NCBI RefSeq assembly: GCF_964212655.1
Contig: NZ_OZ156465.1
Location: 1,612,001 to 1,676,000, forward strand
Origin: Candidatus Thiodiazotropha sp. LNASS1
Lineage (GTDB): Bacteria; Pseudomonadota; Gammaproteobacteria; Chromatiales; Chromatiaceae
Direction: 5' to 3'
DNA: 64,000 bases
Shown here: in pieces, positions 28,611 to 38,690 of the stretch
Position numbering within the stretch: the first letter of the stretch is position 1
Layout of the letters: each line of letters begins with the position of its first letter
Program-made: the position numbers and the translations under genes
The notes under the pieces: model-generated
What the model was told of the DNA's origin: nothing
Databases searched by the model: none
What the model saw: the letters and a program-made list of their open reading frames with translations, nothing else

Positions 28611-28972
28611 ACGATGCACAGATCAGACCATCGAGCGGGCATCTGAATTTCAGTTGACGCTGGGCGTGATTTTACATGCAGACCTGGCAACAGTTGTGAT
28701 CGGGCTATTCACATTCCTGTCGCACATCACTCTGCTGCTGATGCTTGGTGTCGTCACAGGTAAGCGGACGCTTGATCTGAGACCACCTGTATTTACTGAT
28801 CGCTTTTAGATCTTTACCTATATGATACTCCTGATGCTCAGATTCTTGCTGAGTGTTAAATTGAAGACAGTTTTTTTCAAACGGCCCTTAGAAACGGGAT
28901 ATAACTCTTAAGCGTTGTGCTTAATAAAGGCTCAACAAAAAAACCTTAGACACCTTAGACAAGACACCCACA
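28611..28972. other. Intergenic region, no gene seen
   Basis: About 360 bp between convergent genes. It has A/T-rich stretches and a weak CTCAG...CTGAG stem near 28838-28854. A frame extending across the start of this gap overlaps the preceding gene out of frame and has no ribosome site. I see nothing else of note. Confidence 0.5.
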
Positions 28973-29758
28973 CTAATCCGATGGCACCAAAGAACGATAG
29001 GCATGCCAGCTTGCATGTCCGACCAAGGGTAAAGCAATAAGCAATCCTACGAAGTAGGTCATCAGCCCCAATCCTACAATCACTACAATCATAAATGCCC
29101 AGAGCATCATCGCTGGCATGTTTTGCAGAACGGATTTGACACTGAGGCGAATCGCGGTGAATCCGTCAATCTTGCGGTCGATAAGTATAGGCACCGTTAT
29201 TACGCTGATCATATAGGCCCACCAGGCAAAGAAAAAACCGACCATAATGCTTGCTATGGTAAAGTTTCTTCCCTTTTCGGAAAGAAAAACATTACTGAAG
29301 AAATTGTCCAGCGGCGGCGAAAGACCCTCGTAGAGCAGGGAAAAAAGAACATAGTTCAAGGCTATCCACAGCTGCATCATGATGAAAAAACCTGCAGTGA
29401 TCATGCTGATCTGGGTATGATTGCTTTTCCACGCCTCCAGTGCGTTACAGGTTTTAAGTGGCTCCCCTTTTTCCAGGTGGGCACTCATCTGATATAGACC
29501 GATACCCAGGAATGGAGCAACCAGAAAAAAACCGGCAACGAGAAATGGCAACAGAAACATGCTGTCTGTTGAAAACAGCACAAATGTGAGCAGACCGCTG
29601 ATCAGTACTATAACGGCACCATAGGTAAGACTGTATCGTGCCGCGTCAATCATATCCCTCCAACCTTTCGCCAACCACATGAAAGGTTCGGTAAATTTTA
29701 TTTTATTGACAACGAGTTCATGCCACCGGGTGCTGCCTGTATTTGCTGTGGTCTCCAT
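28973..29758 (-). CDS. DUF2189-family integral membrane protein
   Basis: 261 residues with the family start MWLAKGWRDMIDAARYSLTY, then about six hydrophobic segments and the short motif FLVAPFLGIGLYQMSAHLEKG. Family members are predicted inner-membrane proteins without known function, often near respiratory genes. Single gene here. Confidence 0.82.
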   Translation of the reverse strand: METTANTGSTRWHELVVNKIKFTEPFMWLAKGWRDMIDAARYSLTYGAVIVLISGLLTFVLFSTDSMFLLPFLVAGFFLVAPFLGIGLYQMSAHLEKGEPLKTCNALEAWKSNHTQISMITAGFFIMMQLWIALNYVLFSLLYEGLSPPLDNFFSNVFLSEKGRNFTIASIMVGFFFAWWAYMISVITVPILIDRKIDGFTAIRLSVKSVLQNMPAMMLWAFMIVVIVGLGLMTYFVGLLIALPLVGHASWHAYRSLVPSD

Positions 29759-30141
29759 CTTCTAGCCTCCGAGAAAAACGCTAATGCTTAAGTTTTTATT
29801 AAATTCAGGCATCAACAACGTGCCTAAAAAGCCTACAAGGCTTAACATTAGTAATTGATTATGCTGGCCCGCAAAAAAACCACGTGACTGAATGGTATTT
29901 GACGAAGCTATTATCTTTATTGGTCGTGCGTCTAGTTTAGCTTGTTGTTTGTAGGTTGTGTAATTAAATCTCGACAAGGGTGATTTTCAGCTGGCTGCCC
30001 TGAATATAACCAATCGATTATTACCTTTTAACAAGAGACAGATATGAGACAATCTTGTTGTACAAAACGTCTAAGGCTCAGCAACCATCCACACTCCACT
30101 CGCCGACTGACCCCGTATCCATATGGGATTCATTGTAGGAT
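29759..30141. other. Upstream region of the DUF2189 gene, no gene seen
   Basis: About 380 bp between two leftward genes. It has AT-rich sequence suitable for a promoter of the DUF2189 gene. A 71-codon frame at 29762-29977 lacks a ribosome site and ends in a hydrophobic tail with no domain; I do not accept it as a gene. Confidence 0.45.
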
Positions 30142-31089
30142 TCATGCCAACATTGCCCTGACAACACCATTCCACCCCAACGCCAGATTGGAACGGTTAT
30201 ACCCACCTCCCCCCAGTGCAATCATACGACCGTTACAGAATTCATCGGCTAGTCTACTCAGCCGGCCCGCGGCATATTCATGCGCGGCAGGAGTAAACTC
30301 CATATGCGTGATCGGGTCACCCTGGATGCTGTCGGCGCCCGCCTGAAGTATGATCAATTCCGGTTTCCCCTGTCGAATAAACGCCTCAACCGACGGCCAA
30401 ACACGATGAAAATGGGCGTCATTGGCCAACGGCGGTAAGGGTACGTTCAATTTTTTGCCTTTGGCTTCTCCCTTGCCGGTCTCTTCCACCGCTCCAGTGC
30501 CTGGATAGAGATAACGGCCATCTTCATGGATATCGGCAAAGATCAAATCGGGGTCTGATTCGAAGGCATAATACACGCCATCGCCATGATGGGCATCGAT
30601 ATCGATATAGGCGATACGACGAATGCCGTGTTTGAGCCTCAGGTTTTCGATCATCACCCCGGCATCGTTGAAGACACAGAAACCGGCTGCCGAATCCCGC
30701 CGGGCGTGGTGCAGGCCTGCGATGGGAACAAACACCTTTGGGTGTCTCCCGGTAAGGATGGCTTGCATACCATCCAATACTGAACCAACCACGGTACAGG
30801 CGGCCTCATACACACCTTCAAAGGCAGGGGTGTCACCGGCATCGAGGTAACCGTGGCCGCTCTCCGACTGGATCTTGACCCGATTGATATAGGCCTGGGT
30901 ATGGAATGGGAGTAACACCTGCTCACTGCACAGCTGTGGCGTAGCGATAGATACCTGTTTGTCTAATCCCTGCTTGAGCGTCTCTTTCCAGAAGGCCTGA
31001 ATACGGTCGGGCCCGAAGGGATGCCCGTCACCAAAACCATAGCGGCCCAGGGTCTCACCGAAATAGATAGTGACCGGTTTATCGCTCAT
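30142..31089 (-). CDS. Histone-deacetylase-family amidohydrolase
   Basis: 315 residues. The zinc-dependent deacetylase core is visible: PIAGLHHARRDSAAGFCVFN (catalytic His pair), YIDIDAHHGDGVYYAF (Asp and His zinc ligands, about residues 168-183), AGADSIQGDP (third ligand Asp) and LGGGGYNRSNLA (final Gly-rich loop). Bacterial members (AcuC, acetylpolyamine amidohydrolase, related) remove acyl groups from proteins, polyamines or small amides. The substrate is not predictable here. Confidence 0.88.
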   Translation of the reverse strand: MSDKPVTIYFGETLGRYGFGDGHPFGPDRIQAFWKETLKQGLDKQVSIATPQLCSEQVLLPFHTQAYINRVKIQSESGHGYLDAGDTPAFEGVYEAACTVVGSVLDGMQAILTGRHPKVFVPIAGLHHARRDSAAGFCVFNDAGVMIENLRLKHGIRRIAYIDIDAHHGDGVYYAFESDPDLIFADIHEDGRYLYPGTGAVEETGKGEAKGKKLNVPLPPLANDAHFHRVWPSVEAFIRQGKPELIILQAGADSIQGDPITHMEFTPAAHEYAAGRLSRLADEFCNGRMIALGGGGYNRSNLALGWNGVVRAMLA

Positions 31090-31297
31090 AGAAACCACCC
31101 ACTTTGATATTCAGCCCCCTGTGACGATCTGTCTATTTCAAGTATAGGCAAGATAACAAACGACAGGCTCAAGCAATGGATGAATTGAAATAACTCATAA
31201 ATAGTCTTTCGATGCCGATATATTATATAAATGGGCAACCAACGGAAGCACACCCTCTGTTACATAACATCAGCTTATGCCCGACAACATTGTTTGT

Positions 31298-31804
31298 TTA
31301 TCTGTTCAGCATGGCTCGCAATTCAATCAACACCACTACTCCCAAGACAATCAATTGCAGCGTCATGATAACAACCATCCATAGCGGCATGCTCAAACCG
31401 AGAAACTGCCATTGAATATCGCCACAGAAACCTGTCGGCTGAAACACCGCTGGCAGCCATCGATCCAGCTTGAACCAAGCCGGGAACTTGGCATTGACAT
31501 CACAGCTCAGCGAAGGTTGAACGATACCCAGTTGCAACCCGGACAGTTCCAGTGCCAGATAGAGACACCAGCCCGCCGCCACACCCCAGCCGATATAGCC
31601 GATCCATCTGGCGATCGACGAAGTGGGGGCACTCATACCGATAAGCGCCGAGACGAAGATCCCCATCACCGCAGCCCGTTGATAGATGCAGAGGACACAG
31701 GGATCGAGCTCCAGGCCATATTGAAAATAGAGCGCTGCAGCCTCCAGGATAAGTGCGCTCACTGCCAGTAACAGCCATGGCAGGCGTTTTTGAATGAACA
31801 ACAT
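31298..31804 (-). CDS. dsbB: Disulfide bond formation protein B
   Basis: 168 residues, four membrane helices. The first periplasmic loop has CVLCIYQR (the CxxC pair that passes electrons to quinone) and the second loop holds CDVNAKF and GFCGDIQW, giving the second Cys pair. It reoxidises DsbA. Isolated from dsbA in this window. Confidence 0.93.
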   Translation of the reverse strand: MLFIQKRLPWLLLAVSALILEAAALYFQYGLELDPCVLCIYQRAAVMGIFVSALIGMSAPTSSIARWIGYIGWGVAAGWCLYLALELSGLQLGIVQPSLSCDVNAKFPAWFKLDRWLPAVFQPTGFCGDIQWQFLGLSMPLWMVVIMTLQLIVLGVVVLIELRAMLNR

Positions 31805-31938
31805 AAACTTTTTTTAAATTAATGTCTGGGATTCCTATAGTAGCCCATCCATGTCACTATCCAAATAATATCCCGCTAATCAGCCATTGATCATTTTCAA
31901 TGCCGGACAGATCGTATGGGCAGTATGCTGATCGTCAT

Positions 31939-32310
31939 ATGAAAATTGCAGTAACCAGTCAGAATTTCCGCACCATCACTCAACACGCCGGCAAGACAAG
32001 GCGCTTCCTGATCTATGAACAGGACCCGGAAACAGGCCAGGCCCATGAACTGGCCCACCTCAATCTGCCGAAGCAGATGTCGATGCATGAGTTCAGGGGG
32101 GATGACCATCCAATCTTTAAGATGGATTACCTGATAACCGGCGGCAGTGGACAGGGATTTGTCCGACGCATGAGGGGTGCTGGTGTCGAAGTCATTGTTA
32201 CCAGCGAACAAGACCCTCTGACAGCAGTCACGGCGGTGATAGAAGGCAAACCCCTGCCGCCATCTGAAGCGCATGCCCATGGCCAGCCCCATCCGCCAAT
32301 CATGCCTTGA
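31939..32310 (+). CDS. NifX/NafY-like Fe-Mo cofactor-binding-fold protein
   Basis: 123 residues from ATG 31939 (MKIAVTSQNFRTITQHAGKT), which is the usual start of this family; an in-frame extension exists upstream. Key region GSGQGFVRRMRGAGVEVIVT is the GxG...AGI-type motif of the dinitrogenase cofactor biosynthesis fold. A His-rich C-terminus (EAHAHGQPHPP) could bind metal. No other nif genes are here; such stand-alone proteins occur in many sulfur oxidisers. Convergent with the porin gene ending at 32334. The reverse-strand frame in the same place is a shadow. Confidence 0.82.
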   Translation: MKIAVTSQNFRTITQHAGKTRRFLIYEQDPETGQAHELAHLNLPKQMSMHEFRGDDHPIFKMDYLITGGSGQGFVRRMRGAGVEVIVTSEQDPLTAVTAVIEGKPLPPSEAHAHGQPHPPIMP

Positions 32311-32333
32311 ACAGGATAGGTGGCGGAGCGAAT

Positions 32334-33401
32334 TCAGAAGCCGTAGTTGGCCATCAACCTGACGAAGTCACCGTCCTCGTGCATGTCGGTGTAGATCAGT
32401 TCCAGACCCAGATGATCATTCAAGTCGTATACCGCGTAGTAGTCGGTTTCGTTTGCACCCTGATCGAAATCCACATGCAGCACGCCCACTGCCAGCGCCT
32501 CGACACCCGCATACTCGATACCGAATGCCGTTGCCTCCTGGTCCTCGACACCGTCAATGGTATGGTCGTCTGCCGAGGTAAAATAGGGACCGCCACCGAA
32601 ACCATTGGTCACCGTACCCGATACATCGTTGTACGCGGCGGTGATTGTGAAATCCGCCAGAGCATAGCTGCCGGTGATACCCCAAACATCACCATCAGGC
32701 CCTGACTCATCGCCGGTATCATCCGACTGCGAGCCAAATTGCAGACCGATACTGAAGGCATCGGTCTCATACATGCCTTCCAGGTAGAACAGCTTGGCAA
32801 AATCACTACCCTGGTAGTACCAGCCCTGCAGCGCCAGTTGTTCGATGGCCTCGAATACGGCACCGACCGCAGTCAGGCCGTCGTCGCCGTTCAACTCCCG
32901 GAATCTTTCCGGAATATCGGCATCGACACCGGCCCATTTATCGAGATGGGTCAGATAGAGGGTGGTACCGGCAATATCGTTATTGCTCAGTAACAGCCCC
33001 TGAAATGTATTCGGCACCATGCGAATATCATCGGTATCGGCGTGGGGTGTATCCAGCTCGAAGCGACCGACACGTAGCGCGGTGTTGATGTACTCAGCCT
33101 GGATGTAGGCCTCGCCCAGAATGGCGTAGCTGGCGTTTTCCGAGGAGAAAAAATCGCTGTTCTCATCATCGAACAGCTCCCCGGTGGTATAGAAGGTTGC
33201 GCCGGCGCTCAATCCCTTCCAGGTCTGACGGATATAGCCGAGTTTACCGCCAATGGCGGAGCCGTCCGTCTCATTGCCGTCTTCATCCTCGGCATGAATA
33301 ACAGCTACCCTGAGGTTTCCAAAGACACCCTCATCGGCCTGTACGGTGGCCACCCCCGAGAGACCAAACAGCACTCCGGACAACAATCCTACCTGGACCA
33401 T
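32334..33401 (-). CDS. Outer-membrane porin (OprD/MOMP-like)
   Basis: 355 residues from ATG 33401, which opens a signal peptide (MVQVGLLSGVLFGLSGVATV, then QADE). The frame is open up to 33593 but the N-terminal extension is not membrane- or signal-like; the exact start is uncertain because AAGAGG abuts the ATG directly. The mature protein is acidic and beta-rich with a terminal Phe (ANYGF), as in 16- to 18-strand porins. Solute unknown. Confidence 0.75.
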   Translation of the reverse strand: MVQVGLLSGVLFGLSGVATVQADEGVFGNLRVAVIHAEDEDGNETDGSAIGGKLGYIRQTWKGLSAGATFYTTGELFDDENSDFFSSENASYAILGEAYIQAEYINTALRVGRFELDTPHADTDDIRMVPNTFQGLLLSNNDIAGTTLYLTHLDKWAGVDADIPERFRELNGDDGLTAVGAVFEAIEQLALQGWYYQGSDFAKLFYLEGMYETDAFSIGLQFGSQSDDTGDESGPDGDVWGITGSYALADFTITAAYNDVSGTVTNGFGGGPYFTSADDHTIDGVEDQEATAFGIEYAGVEALAVGVLHVDFDQGANETDYYAVYDLNDHLGLELIYTDMHEDGDFVRLMANYGF

Positions 33402-33942
33402 CCTCTTGATAAACGATCTTTCACCATCTGGCAAAAAGGGATTGCGGTGACACCTCACAGGCAGGGGAACGATATTCTTATTCTGGGCGCCAACAACCCG
33501 GAACAGGGGATTAAAAACCCGTTTCCGTTCGTCAAAGAAGATCCCAGCAGGCACACTCTCTGCACCGAACCTAGTCAGTCTTGTTTTTTGCATAACTCAA
33601 TATCCCACTCAGAGTTTAAGTTAAGGCTGGCTGGCGTCTGCTGGCAGGCCGATCGGCTTAATATTTGAAAAGATGAACTGTTTGCCTAGCGATGCCCGCG
33701 GTGTCTTATGAAGCCTAAGGATGTACGCAGTTTCACTCCTTTCTCATACCACCGTGAAGCCGCTATGCTCATTAGCCGGGGCAATATTAATACGAATGAT
33801 TATCGTTTGCAATTTGTTTCGCACTACTTACGACACACTGATCAGTGCTATCCTTTACTTGATCTGCGATACACGACACCTGAGGCCGTACACCGCATGG
33901 CAAGCCGCTCCCCATGGAAACTTACGATGTCGAGTACCAACT
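33402..33942. other. Intergenic region between divergent porin and lipoprotein genes
   Basis: About 540 bp. It contains the 5' flank of the porin gene and the promoter region of the lipoprotein/OmpA pair. An upstream in-frame extension of the lipoprotein frame back to 33721 is Cys- and Leu-rich but without a ribosome site and is unlikely to be translated. Confidence 0.4.
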
Positions 33943-34191
33943 ATGAATAAAACGCTTGTTTTCTTTATCCCTGTATTGTTGCTCTTTGGCTGTTCCAACA
34001 GCGATGAAGAAGATACTAGTGCAGGTTCAGGTGCCGGCGAGCGGAAATACAGTATCTGCGAATGTGTAAACGAGCCCATCAGATCGGGCGAAAAAGCCCA
34101 AGCCTGCGGAAAACTTGCGGAGACCGTACCCGACTACGTGACACAGGTGATGGCATGTAAAGGCGAAACAGTTAAGGATGAACAACGATGA
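33943..34191 (+). CDS. Small lipoprotein
   Basis: 82 residues. Signal II sequence MNKTLVFFIPVLLLFGCSNS with the lipobox LFGC, followed by acidic Asp/Glu and Ser/Gly-rich linker and a segment with three cysteines (SICECV, AQACGK, MACKGE). No recognised domain. The stop overlaps the start of the OmpA-family gene (ATGA), so the two are coupled and may work together at the outer membrane. Confidence 0.7.
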   Translation: MNKTLVFFIPVLLLFGCSNSDEEDTSAGSGAGERKYSICECVNEPIRSGEKAQACGKLAETVPDYVTQVMACKGETVKDEQR

Positions 34192-35126
34192 AAATGATAT
34201 TTGTTATTGTCTCAGTATTGTTCGCACTTACCACTCCGGTATCGGCTGCCGACCTTGTCTCGCCGTTTTCCGGGAGTACACCGATTGGCGAATACAAGGC
34301 CGACTTCGTGAAGTACCATTACCTGCCTTCCGCCGCGGCAGATGCCAAACCGGCGACCATTGACGGCCGGATCCACAGTCGCCTGTTTAAGAAACCGGAT
34401 GAAAAAAGCAATTACGAGGTGATCAAAAGTTTCGAGAATGAATTCAAGGCAGCGGGATTCAAGGTCCTTACCTTGATCGAAGATACCCGCCAGGGTGAGT
34501 TGAAAGTGCGCGACCTGAATACCGCCGGCAAGAACGGCATGCTCAAACGTCCTTACGCCGGCAAGGGCGGTAAGACCGGGGTCGGCACTGTCGCACAGAT
34601 CTCAACCCAGGCACAGGAATACCTTGTCGCACGCAAGACGATCGACCAGACCGATGTGTTGATTGCCGTCTTTACGAGCCGCAGCGGTGGTTATGCGATT
34701 GAACAGATTGAATCCGCGGCGATGGAACAGGGCACGGTGTCTCTGAATCTCGATGCGATGCGCAACAAGATGGCAAGCGAAGGGCGTGTCGCAATCTATG
34801 GTATTCGTTTCGATACCGGCAGCGCGAATATCCGCCCGGATTCCGCAGCGACACTCGCGACAATCGTGAGCTATCTGCAGGAGAATCCGCAACGCTATTT
34901 CTATGTGGTTGGCCATACGGACGACCAGGGCAAGTTTACAAACAACCTCACGTTATCGAAGGCGCGCGCGGACGCCGTCGTCAAGGCGATCATCGCCAAG
35001 CTGCCGGCGGCCGCCAACCGGCTGCAGGCAGATGGTGTCGGTCCCCTCTCCCCTGTGGCCACCAATACGGGTACTGACGGACGCAGACTGAACCGGCGCG
35101 TTGAGCTCGTGTCGCGGCTCAAGTAA
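34188..35126 (+). CDS. OmpA-family peptidoglycan-associated protein
   Basis: 312 residues. Signal peptide (to about VSAAD), then a middle domain of unknown type (about residues 25-190, including DTRQGELKVRDLNTAGKNG), and a C-terminal OmpA/MotB domain: GIRFDTGSANIRPDS (about 205-219), VGHTDDQGKFTNNLTLSKAR (about 241-260) and NTGTDGRRLNRRVELVSR. This domain binds diaminopimelate peptidoglycan. The N-terminal domain resembles proteins of the OmpA family that carry a DUF4892-like segment. Confidence 0.82.
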   Translation: MKMIFVIVSVLFALTTPVSAADLVSPFSGSTPIGEYKADFVKYHYLPSAAADAKPATIDGRIHSRLFKKPDEKSNYEVIKSFENEFKAAGFKVLTLIEDTRQGELKVRDLNTAGKNGMLKRPYAGKGGKTGVGTVAQISTQAQEYLVARKTIDQTDVLIAVFTSRSGGYAIEQIESAAMEQGTVSLNLDAMRNKMASEGRVAIYGIRFDTGSANIRPDSAATLATIVSYLQENPQRYFYVVGHTDDQGKFTNNLTLSKARADAVVKAIIAKLPAAANRLQADGVGPLSPVATNTGTDGRRLNRRVELVSRLK

Positions 35127-35135
35127 CCCGCCGGT

Positions 35136-35600
35136 TTACCCAAGCAACTCCGGTCTTATGATCCAATTGACCCGCCAACTCACATCATCCATGCGTTCCA
35201 AGCAGACGACGCTGCCTGGCTGGTAGGCAATGATCGGCTTGTCTTTATCCCCGAAAAGCAAATGCGAAACCAACTTCGCCATGAACGGCAGATGACCGAC
35301 AACCATTATCCCTTTACCTCCGCCTTGCTTATGCAAATCAAACGCCTTGGGATCGTCATTTGGGTTAATACCGCCATTTGCTTCCAGCGTTAATCCCGGC
35401 GCAATCGCATTGGTCAAACGCTCAGCTGTTTGCATAGCGCGCAGCTTTCCGCTGTGGACCACCCTGTCTGGGCGAATACCGGCCTGTTTAAGAAAGGTGG
35501 CGAGCCGATCAATATCCTCCCTGCCCCGGTCAGTCAGGGGTCGATCGGGATCGACCTCTTTTTTACATGCCTCACCGTGCTGTACGAGATATAGTTTCAT
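35136..35600 (-). CDS. sixA: Phosphohistidine phosphatase SixA
   Basis: 154 residues starting MKLYLVQHGEA, where the RHG of the histidine phosphatase superfamily appears as QHG, as in SixA. Supporting motifs: DRPLTDRGREDI, VVHSGKLRAMQTAERL and VVGHLPFMAKLVSHLL with the second catalytic His. GGGGGTGAC lies before the ATG; the frame is open 42 bp further upstream. Convergent with the OmpA-like gene, 9 bp apart. Confidence 0.88.
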   Translation of the reverse strand: MKLYLVQHGEACKKEVDPDRPLTDRGREDIDRLATFLKQAGIRPDRVVHSGKLRAMQTAERLTNAIAPGLTLEANGGINPNDDPKAFDLHKQGGGKGIMVVGHLPFMAKLVSHLLFGDKDKPIIAYQPGSVVCLERMDDVSWRVNWIIRPELLG

Positions 35601-35683
35601 GTCACCCCCAAACTCATAAGCCTCGTGTGATTCGATCAACACCCGCCCATCCGATATTTCTTGTTGATTCTTTCAAAACCATC

Positions 35684-36757
35684 TCAGGTCAGCAACGCCA
35701 CACTCTTGACCTGTGCATAGAGCTGCATCCCCTCACGAATCCCCATACCCATGGCGGAGCGGCGGGTGATGCGTGACAGCAGTGTCTGGCCATCCTCCAG
35801 TTCCAAGCGCACCAGCACCTGGGTGGGGCTGATGTCGCGGGTGTCGATGACCCGCACCGGCAGGATGTTGAGGATACTGGTGTCGGTATGGGCTCTGAGA
35901 GACAGGCTGACATCCCTGGCCTGGATCTGTACCCTGGCGTGGCGGCCCACCGGCAGATCCTCCCGGGGTACGGCAATCCTGTTGCCCTGCAAAGTTATCC
36001 AGGTCAGATGATAGCTGTGGTCGTGGGAAGTAACGTTGCCCACCAGCAGCGCGGAGGCGTCATCGTAGCCCGACAGGGGCATATCAAGCCGCGTCAACAG
36101 TGGCGCGGCCTCGCCCTGTGCGGTGACTCGCCCGCTATCCAACACCACCATATGGTCAGCGAGCCTGGCCACCTCATTGGGGTCGTGGGAGACATACAAG
36201 GAGGGGATGGCGAACTCATCGTGCAACCGCTCCAGATAGGGCATTATGGTTTGTTTGGCCGCATGATCGAGGGCGGAGAGCGGTTCATCCATGAGCAACA
36301 GTCGCGGGCTGGTGAGCAGGGCGCGGGCGATGGCGACCCGCTGGCGTTCACCGCCGGAGAGCCGGGCTGTAGACCGCGGCAAGAGTGTTGATATCCCGAA
36401 CAGTTCCACCACATCATGAAAGGGTATCTGCCGCTGTGCTTCGGATACCCGGCGCATGCCATACTGCAGATTCTCCCGCACCGATAGATGCGGAAAGAGA
36501 CTCGCCTCCTGGAATACATAACCGATGGGCCTCCGATGGACCGGCAGAAACCGGTTCTCATCCTGCCATGTCTCACCATTGACCCGCACCACGCCCTGGG
36601 TTGTGCGTTCGAGACCGGCCACGGCCCGCAACACACTGGTTTTGCCCGATCCCGAAGGACCGAACAGGGCTGTGACACCCTGTGCCGGCGCAGTGAAATC
36701 CACTTCCAGGTCGAAGCCACCCAAACAGTGCTTCAGATTGACCTCGATACCACTCAC
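35684..36757 (-). CDS. modC: Molybdate ABC transporter ATP-binding protein
   Basis: 357 residues, GTG start overlapping the stop of modB. ATPase motifs: Walker [20 protein letters not shown]-loop [11 protein letters not shown], signature [15 protein letters not shown], Walker [13 protein letters not shown]. The C-terminal Mop/TOBE region (about residues 290-357) binds molybdate and is typical of ModC. Third gene of modABC. Confidence 0.93.
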   Translation of the reverse strand: MSGIEVNLKHCLGGFDLEVDFTAPAQGVTALFGPSGSGKTSVLRAVAGLERTTQGVVRVNGETWQDENRFLPVHRRPIGYVFQEASLFPHLSVRENLQYGMRRVSEAQRQIPFHDVVELFGISTLLPRSTARLSGGERQRVAIARALLTSPRLLLMDEPLSALDHAAKQTIMPYLERLHDEFAIPSLYVSHDPNEVARLADHMVVLDSGRVTAQGEAAPLLTRLDMPLSGYDDASALLVGNVTSHDHSYHLTWITLQGNRIAVPREDLPVGRHARVQIQARDVSLSLRAHTDTSILNILPVRVIDTRDISPTQVLVRLELEDGQTLLSRITRRSAMGMGIREGMQLYAQVKSVALLT

Positions 36758-37431
36758 GGCTGATGACTCCGGGTAATACGTCCATTGACCAGGTAGAGGG
36801 TCATCAGTACAAGGAACGAGAAGGCGAGCATACCGGCAGCCAGCAGGTGGGCCTGGCCATACTCCAGGGTCTCAACCTGTTCGTAGATCGCCACCGACAA
36901 CACCCTGGTCTCGCCGGGGATGCTCCCGCCAATCATCAGCACCACACCAAACTCGCCCACCGTGTGGGCAAAGGAGAGGACCGCGGCGGTAAGAAAGCCT
37001 GATCGCGCCAGCGGTATCACTACAGTCGCAAAACGGTCCCATGGGGAAGCGCGCAGGGTGGCGGCCACCTCTGCCGGACGCGGCCCAAGGGCCTCGAATG
37101 CATTCTGCAGCGGCTGTACCACGAAGGGCAGCGAATAGAGCACCGAGGCGAACACAAGCCCTTCGAAGGTAAAGGCCAGACTACCGATACCAAGTGCCTC
37201 CGTCAGGCGTCCTACAGGCCCATCTGGGGCGAGCATGATCAGCAGGTAGAATCCGAGCACGGTGGGCGGCAACACCAGCGGCAGTGCAACCACCGCCGAA
37301 AGGGCCTGTTTGTACCAGGCATGGGTGCGCGCCAGCCACCAGGCAATCGGGGTACCGACGATGAGCAGCACCAGGGTTGTGGTGCTGGCCAGTTTGAGAG
37401 TCAGCCAGACGGGTTGCCAGTCGAATGCCAT
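36754..37431 (-). CDS. modB: Molybdate ABC transporter permease
   Basis: 225 residues, about five membrane helices, with [20 protein letters not shown] and the coupling-loop [20 protein letters not shown], both characteristic of ModB. It follows modA after 142 bp and is coupled to modC. Confidence 0.93.
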   Translation of the reverse strand: MAFDWQPVWLTLKLASTTTLVLLIVGTPIAWWLARTHAWYKQALSAVVALPLVLPPTVLGFYLLIMLAPDGPVGRLTEALGIGSLAFTFEGLVFASVLYSLPFVVQPLQNAFEALGPRPAEVAATLRASPWDRFATVVIPLARSGFLTAAVLSFAHTVGEFGVVLMIGGSIPGETRVLSVAIYEQVETLEYGQAHLLAAGMLAFSFLVLMTLYLVNGRITRSHQP

Positions 37432-37573
37432 GCTCAGCTCCGTAGTTGGTTTTGGCTTTGAATGTCAGTTAACGTAAAGCCGAAATTACTTGGATGCGTC
37501 GATAATACGCTGTTTTTGGCGGGATAGGCCCCATCCTACCTTGGTTTTTGTATCAGGAGATCGCCCCGCCCTT

Positions 37574-38332
37574 TCACTTGACCCCATAGCCATAGCGCTC
37601 GATCACTTCCCGCGCCACATCGCCCTTAAGGAACTCGAGGTATGCAATGGCCGCCGGATTGCCTTCACCCTTTTTCAACAGCACTGCCACCTGGTCAATG
37701 GGGGTATGATAGTCAATCGGGATCTGCCACAGTGTACCCTCTTCACCCTCCCAATCCTTGATCTGGGCCAAGGCGACAAAACCCAGCTCCGCGTTGCCGG
37801 TGGCGGTGAACTGGAAGGCCTGGGCTATCGATTCTCCCATCACGAGTTTGGGCGTGAGCGTTTCCAGTACTCCCAAACGCCGCATGACCTGTTCCGCCGC
37901 CATGCCGTAGGGAGCGATCTTGGGGTTAGCCAGTGAGAGATGATCAAAAGAGCCATTTTTAAGATAGTGCTCACCGTCAGTGAACAAACCCGGCCTCAAG
38001 CTCCACAACACCAGTTTGCCTCTAGCATAAACAAAACGGGTTGCGGGTACAGCCAACCCCTCGGCCTCCGCCTTGATCGGGTGCTGGCCGTCGGCCGCAA
38101 GGAAGATTTCGAAAGGGGCGCCATGCGCAATCTGTGAATAGAGCTTACCGGTTGAGCCATGGCTGATTCGGGCGGTGTGGCCGGTGGCCTTTTCAAACAA
38201 TGGAGCAATCTCGCGGTTTGCGGCGATAAAGTTGGATGCTACGGCAATCTTCACCTCTTCGGCTTCCACCTGCGCATAGGGTAGTGCGAGCCAAATGTAT
38301 ACGGCAAGAAAGATGTAGTCGGTTTTTTTCAT
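37574..38332 (-). CDS. modA: Molybdate ABC transporter substrate-binding protein
   Basis: 252 residues from the ATG at 38332 (MKKTDYIFLAVYIWLALPYA signal peptide). Ligand-loop features EVKIAVASNFIAANREIAPL, ARISHGSTGKLYSQIAHGAP and FEIFLAADGQHP are diagnostic of ModA. First gene of the operon; no clear ModE box was recognised upstream. Confidence 0.93.
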   Translation of the reverse strand: MKKTDYIFLAVYIWLALPYAQVEAEEVKIAVASNFIAANREIAPLFEKATGHTARISHGSTGKLYSQIAHGAPFEIFLAADGQHPIKAEAEGLAVPATRFVYARGKLVLWSLRPGLFTDGEHYLKNGSFDHLSLANPKIAPYGMAAEQVMRRLGVLETLTPKLVMGESIAQAFQFTATGNAELGFVALAQIKDWEGEEGTLWQIPIDYHTPIDQVAVLLKKGEGNPAAIAYLEFLKGDVAREVIERYGYGVK

Positions 38333-38690
38333 GAAGCTAATATCGAGCATGGATAACATCGTACAACTAAACGGCATAATACCAACAAGTGGGTTGTGTA
38401 AACCAGCCAACATATTCGAGATGCCCGCTATTAACGACCATTAACCAGTCAGCCCCATAGAATACAGGGTTAATAACATCATCTACAATCATATTGCCAA
38501 TCAACCATGCCGTTACTGAGAGCCTGGATCAGCTGAAAAAATAAGTGGATGTCCATACGTATTACTACGACTTAAAATATTTCCCGGCAGTATTTATTAT
38601 TTACGTCAATTGCTAAGCAAGTCGTTTTTAAGACGTACTGTCCTGATTGCCATTCCTTGAATTGCGCTTGTGCAATCAGAGGTTACTATC
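38333..38690. other. Intergenic region marking the left edge of the accessory block
   Basis: About 360 bp, AT-rich, between the divergent modA and MetX-like genes. I see no reading frame, no inverted repeat of the ModE type and no exact sigma-54 site. From here rightwards base composition becomes visibly more AT-rich until about 57.4 kb. Confidence 0.5.

Noticed and set aside
29762-29977. 71-codon frame upstream of the DUF2189 gene
   Set aside because: No ribosome site, no domain, AT-rich promoter-like composition.
31897-32292. Reverse-strand frame opposite the NifX-like gene
   Set aside because: The forward frame has a recognisable family and normal start; the reverse frame is a shadow.
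36573-36785. Frames overlapping modC in other phases
   Set aside because: Fully inside or opposite well-supported transporter genes; high-GC shadow frames.
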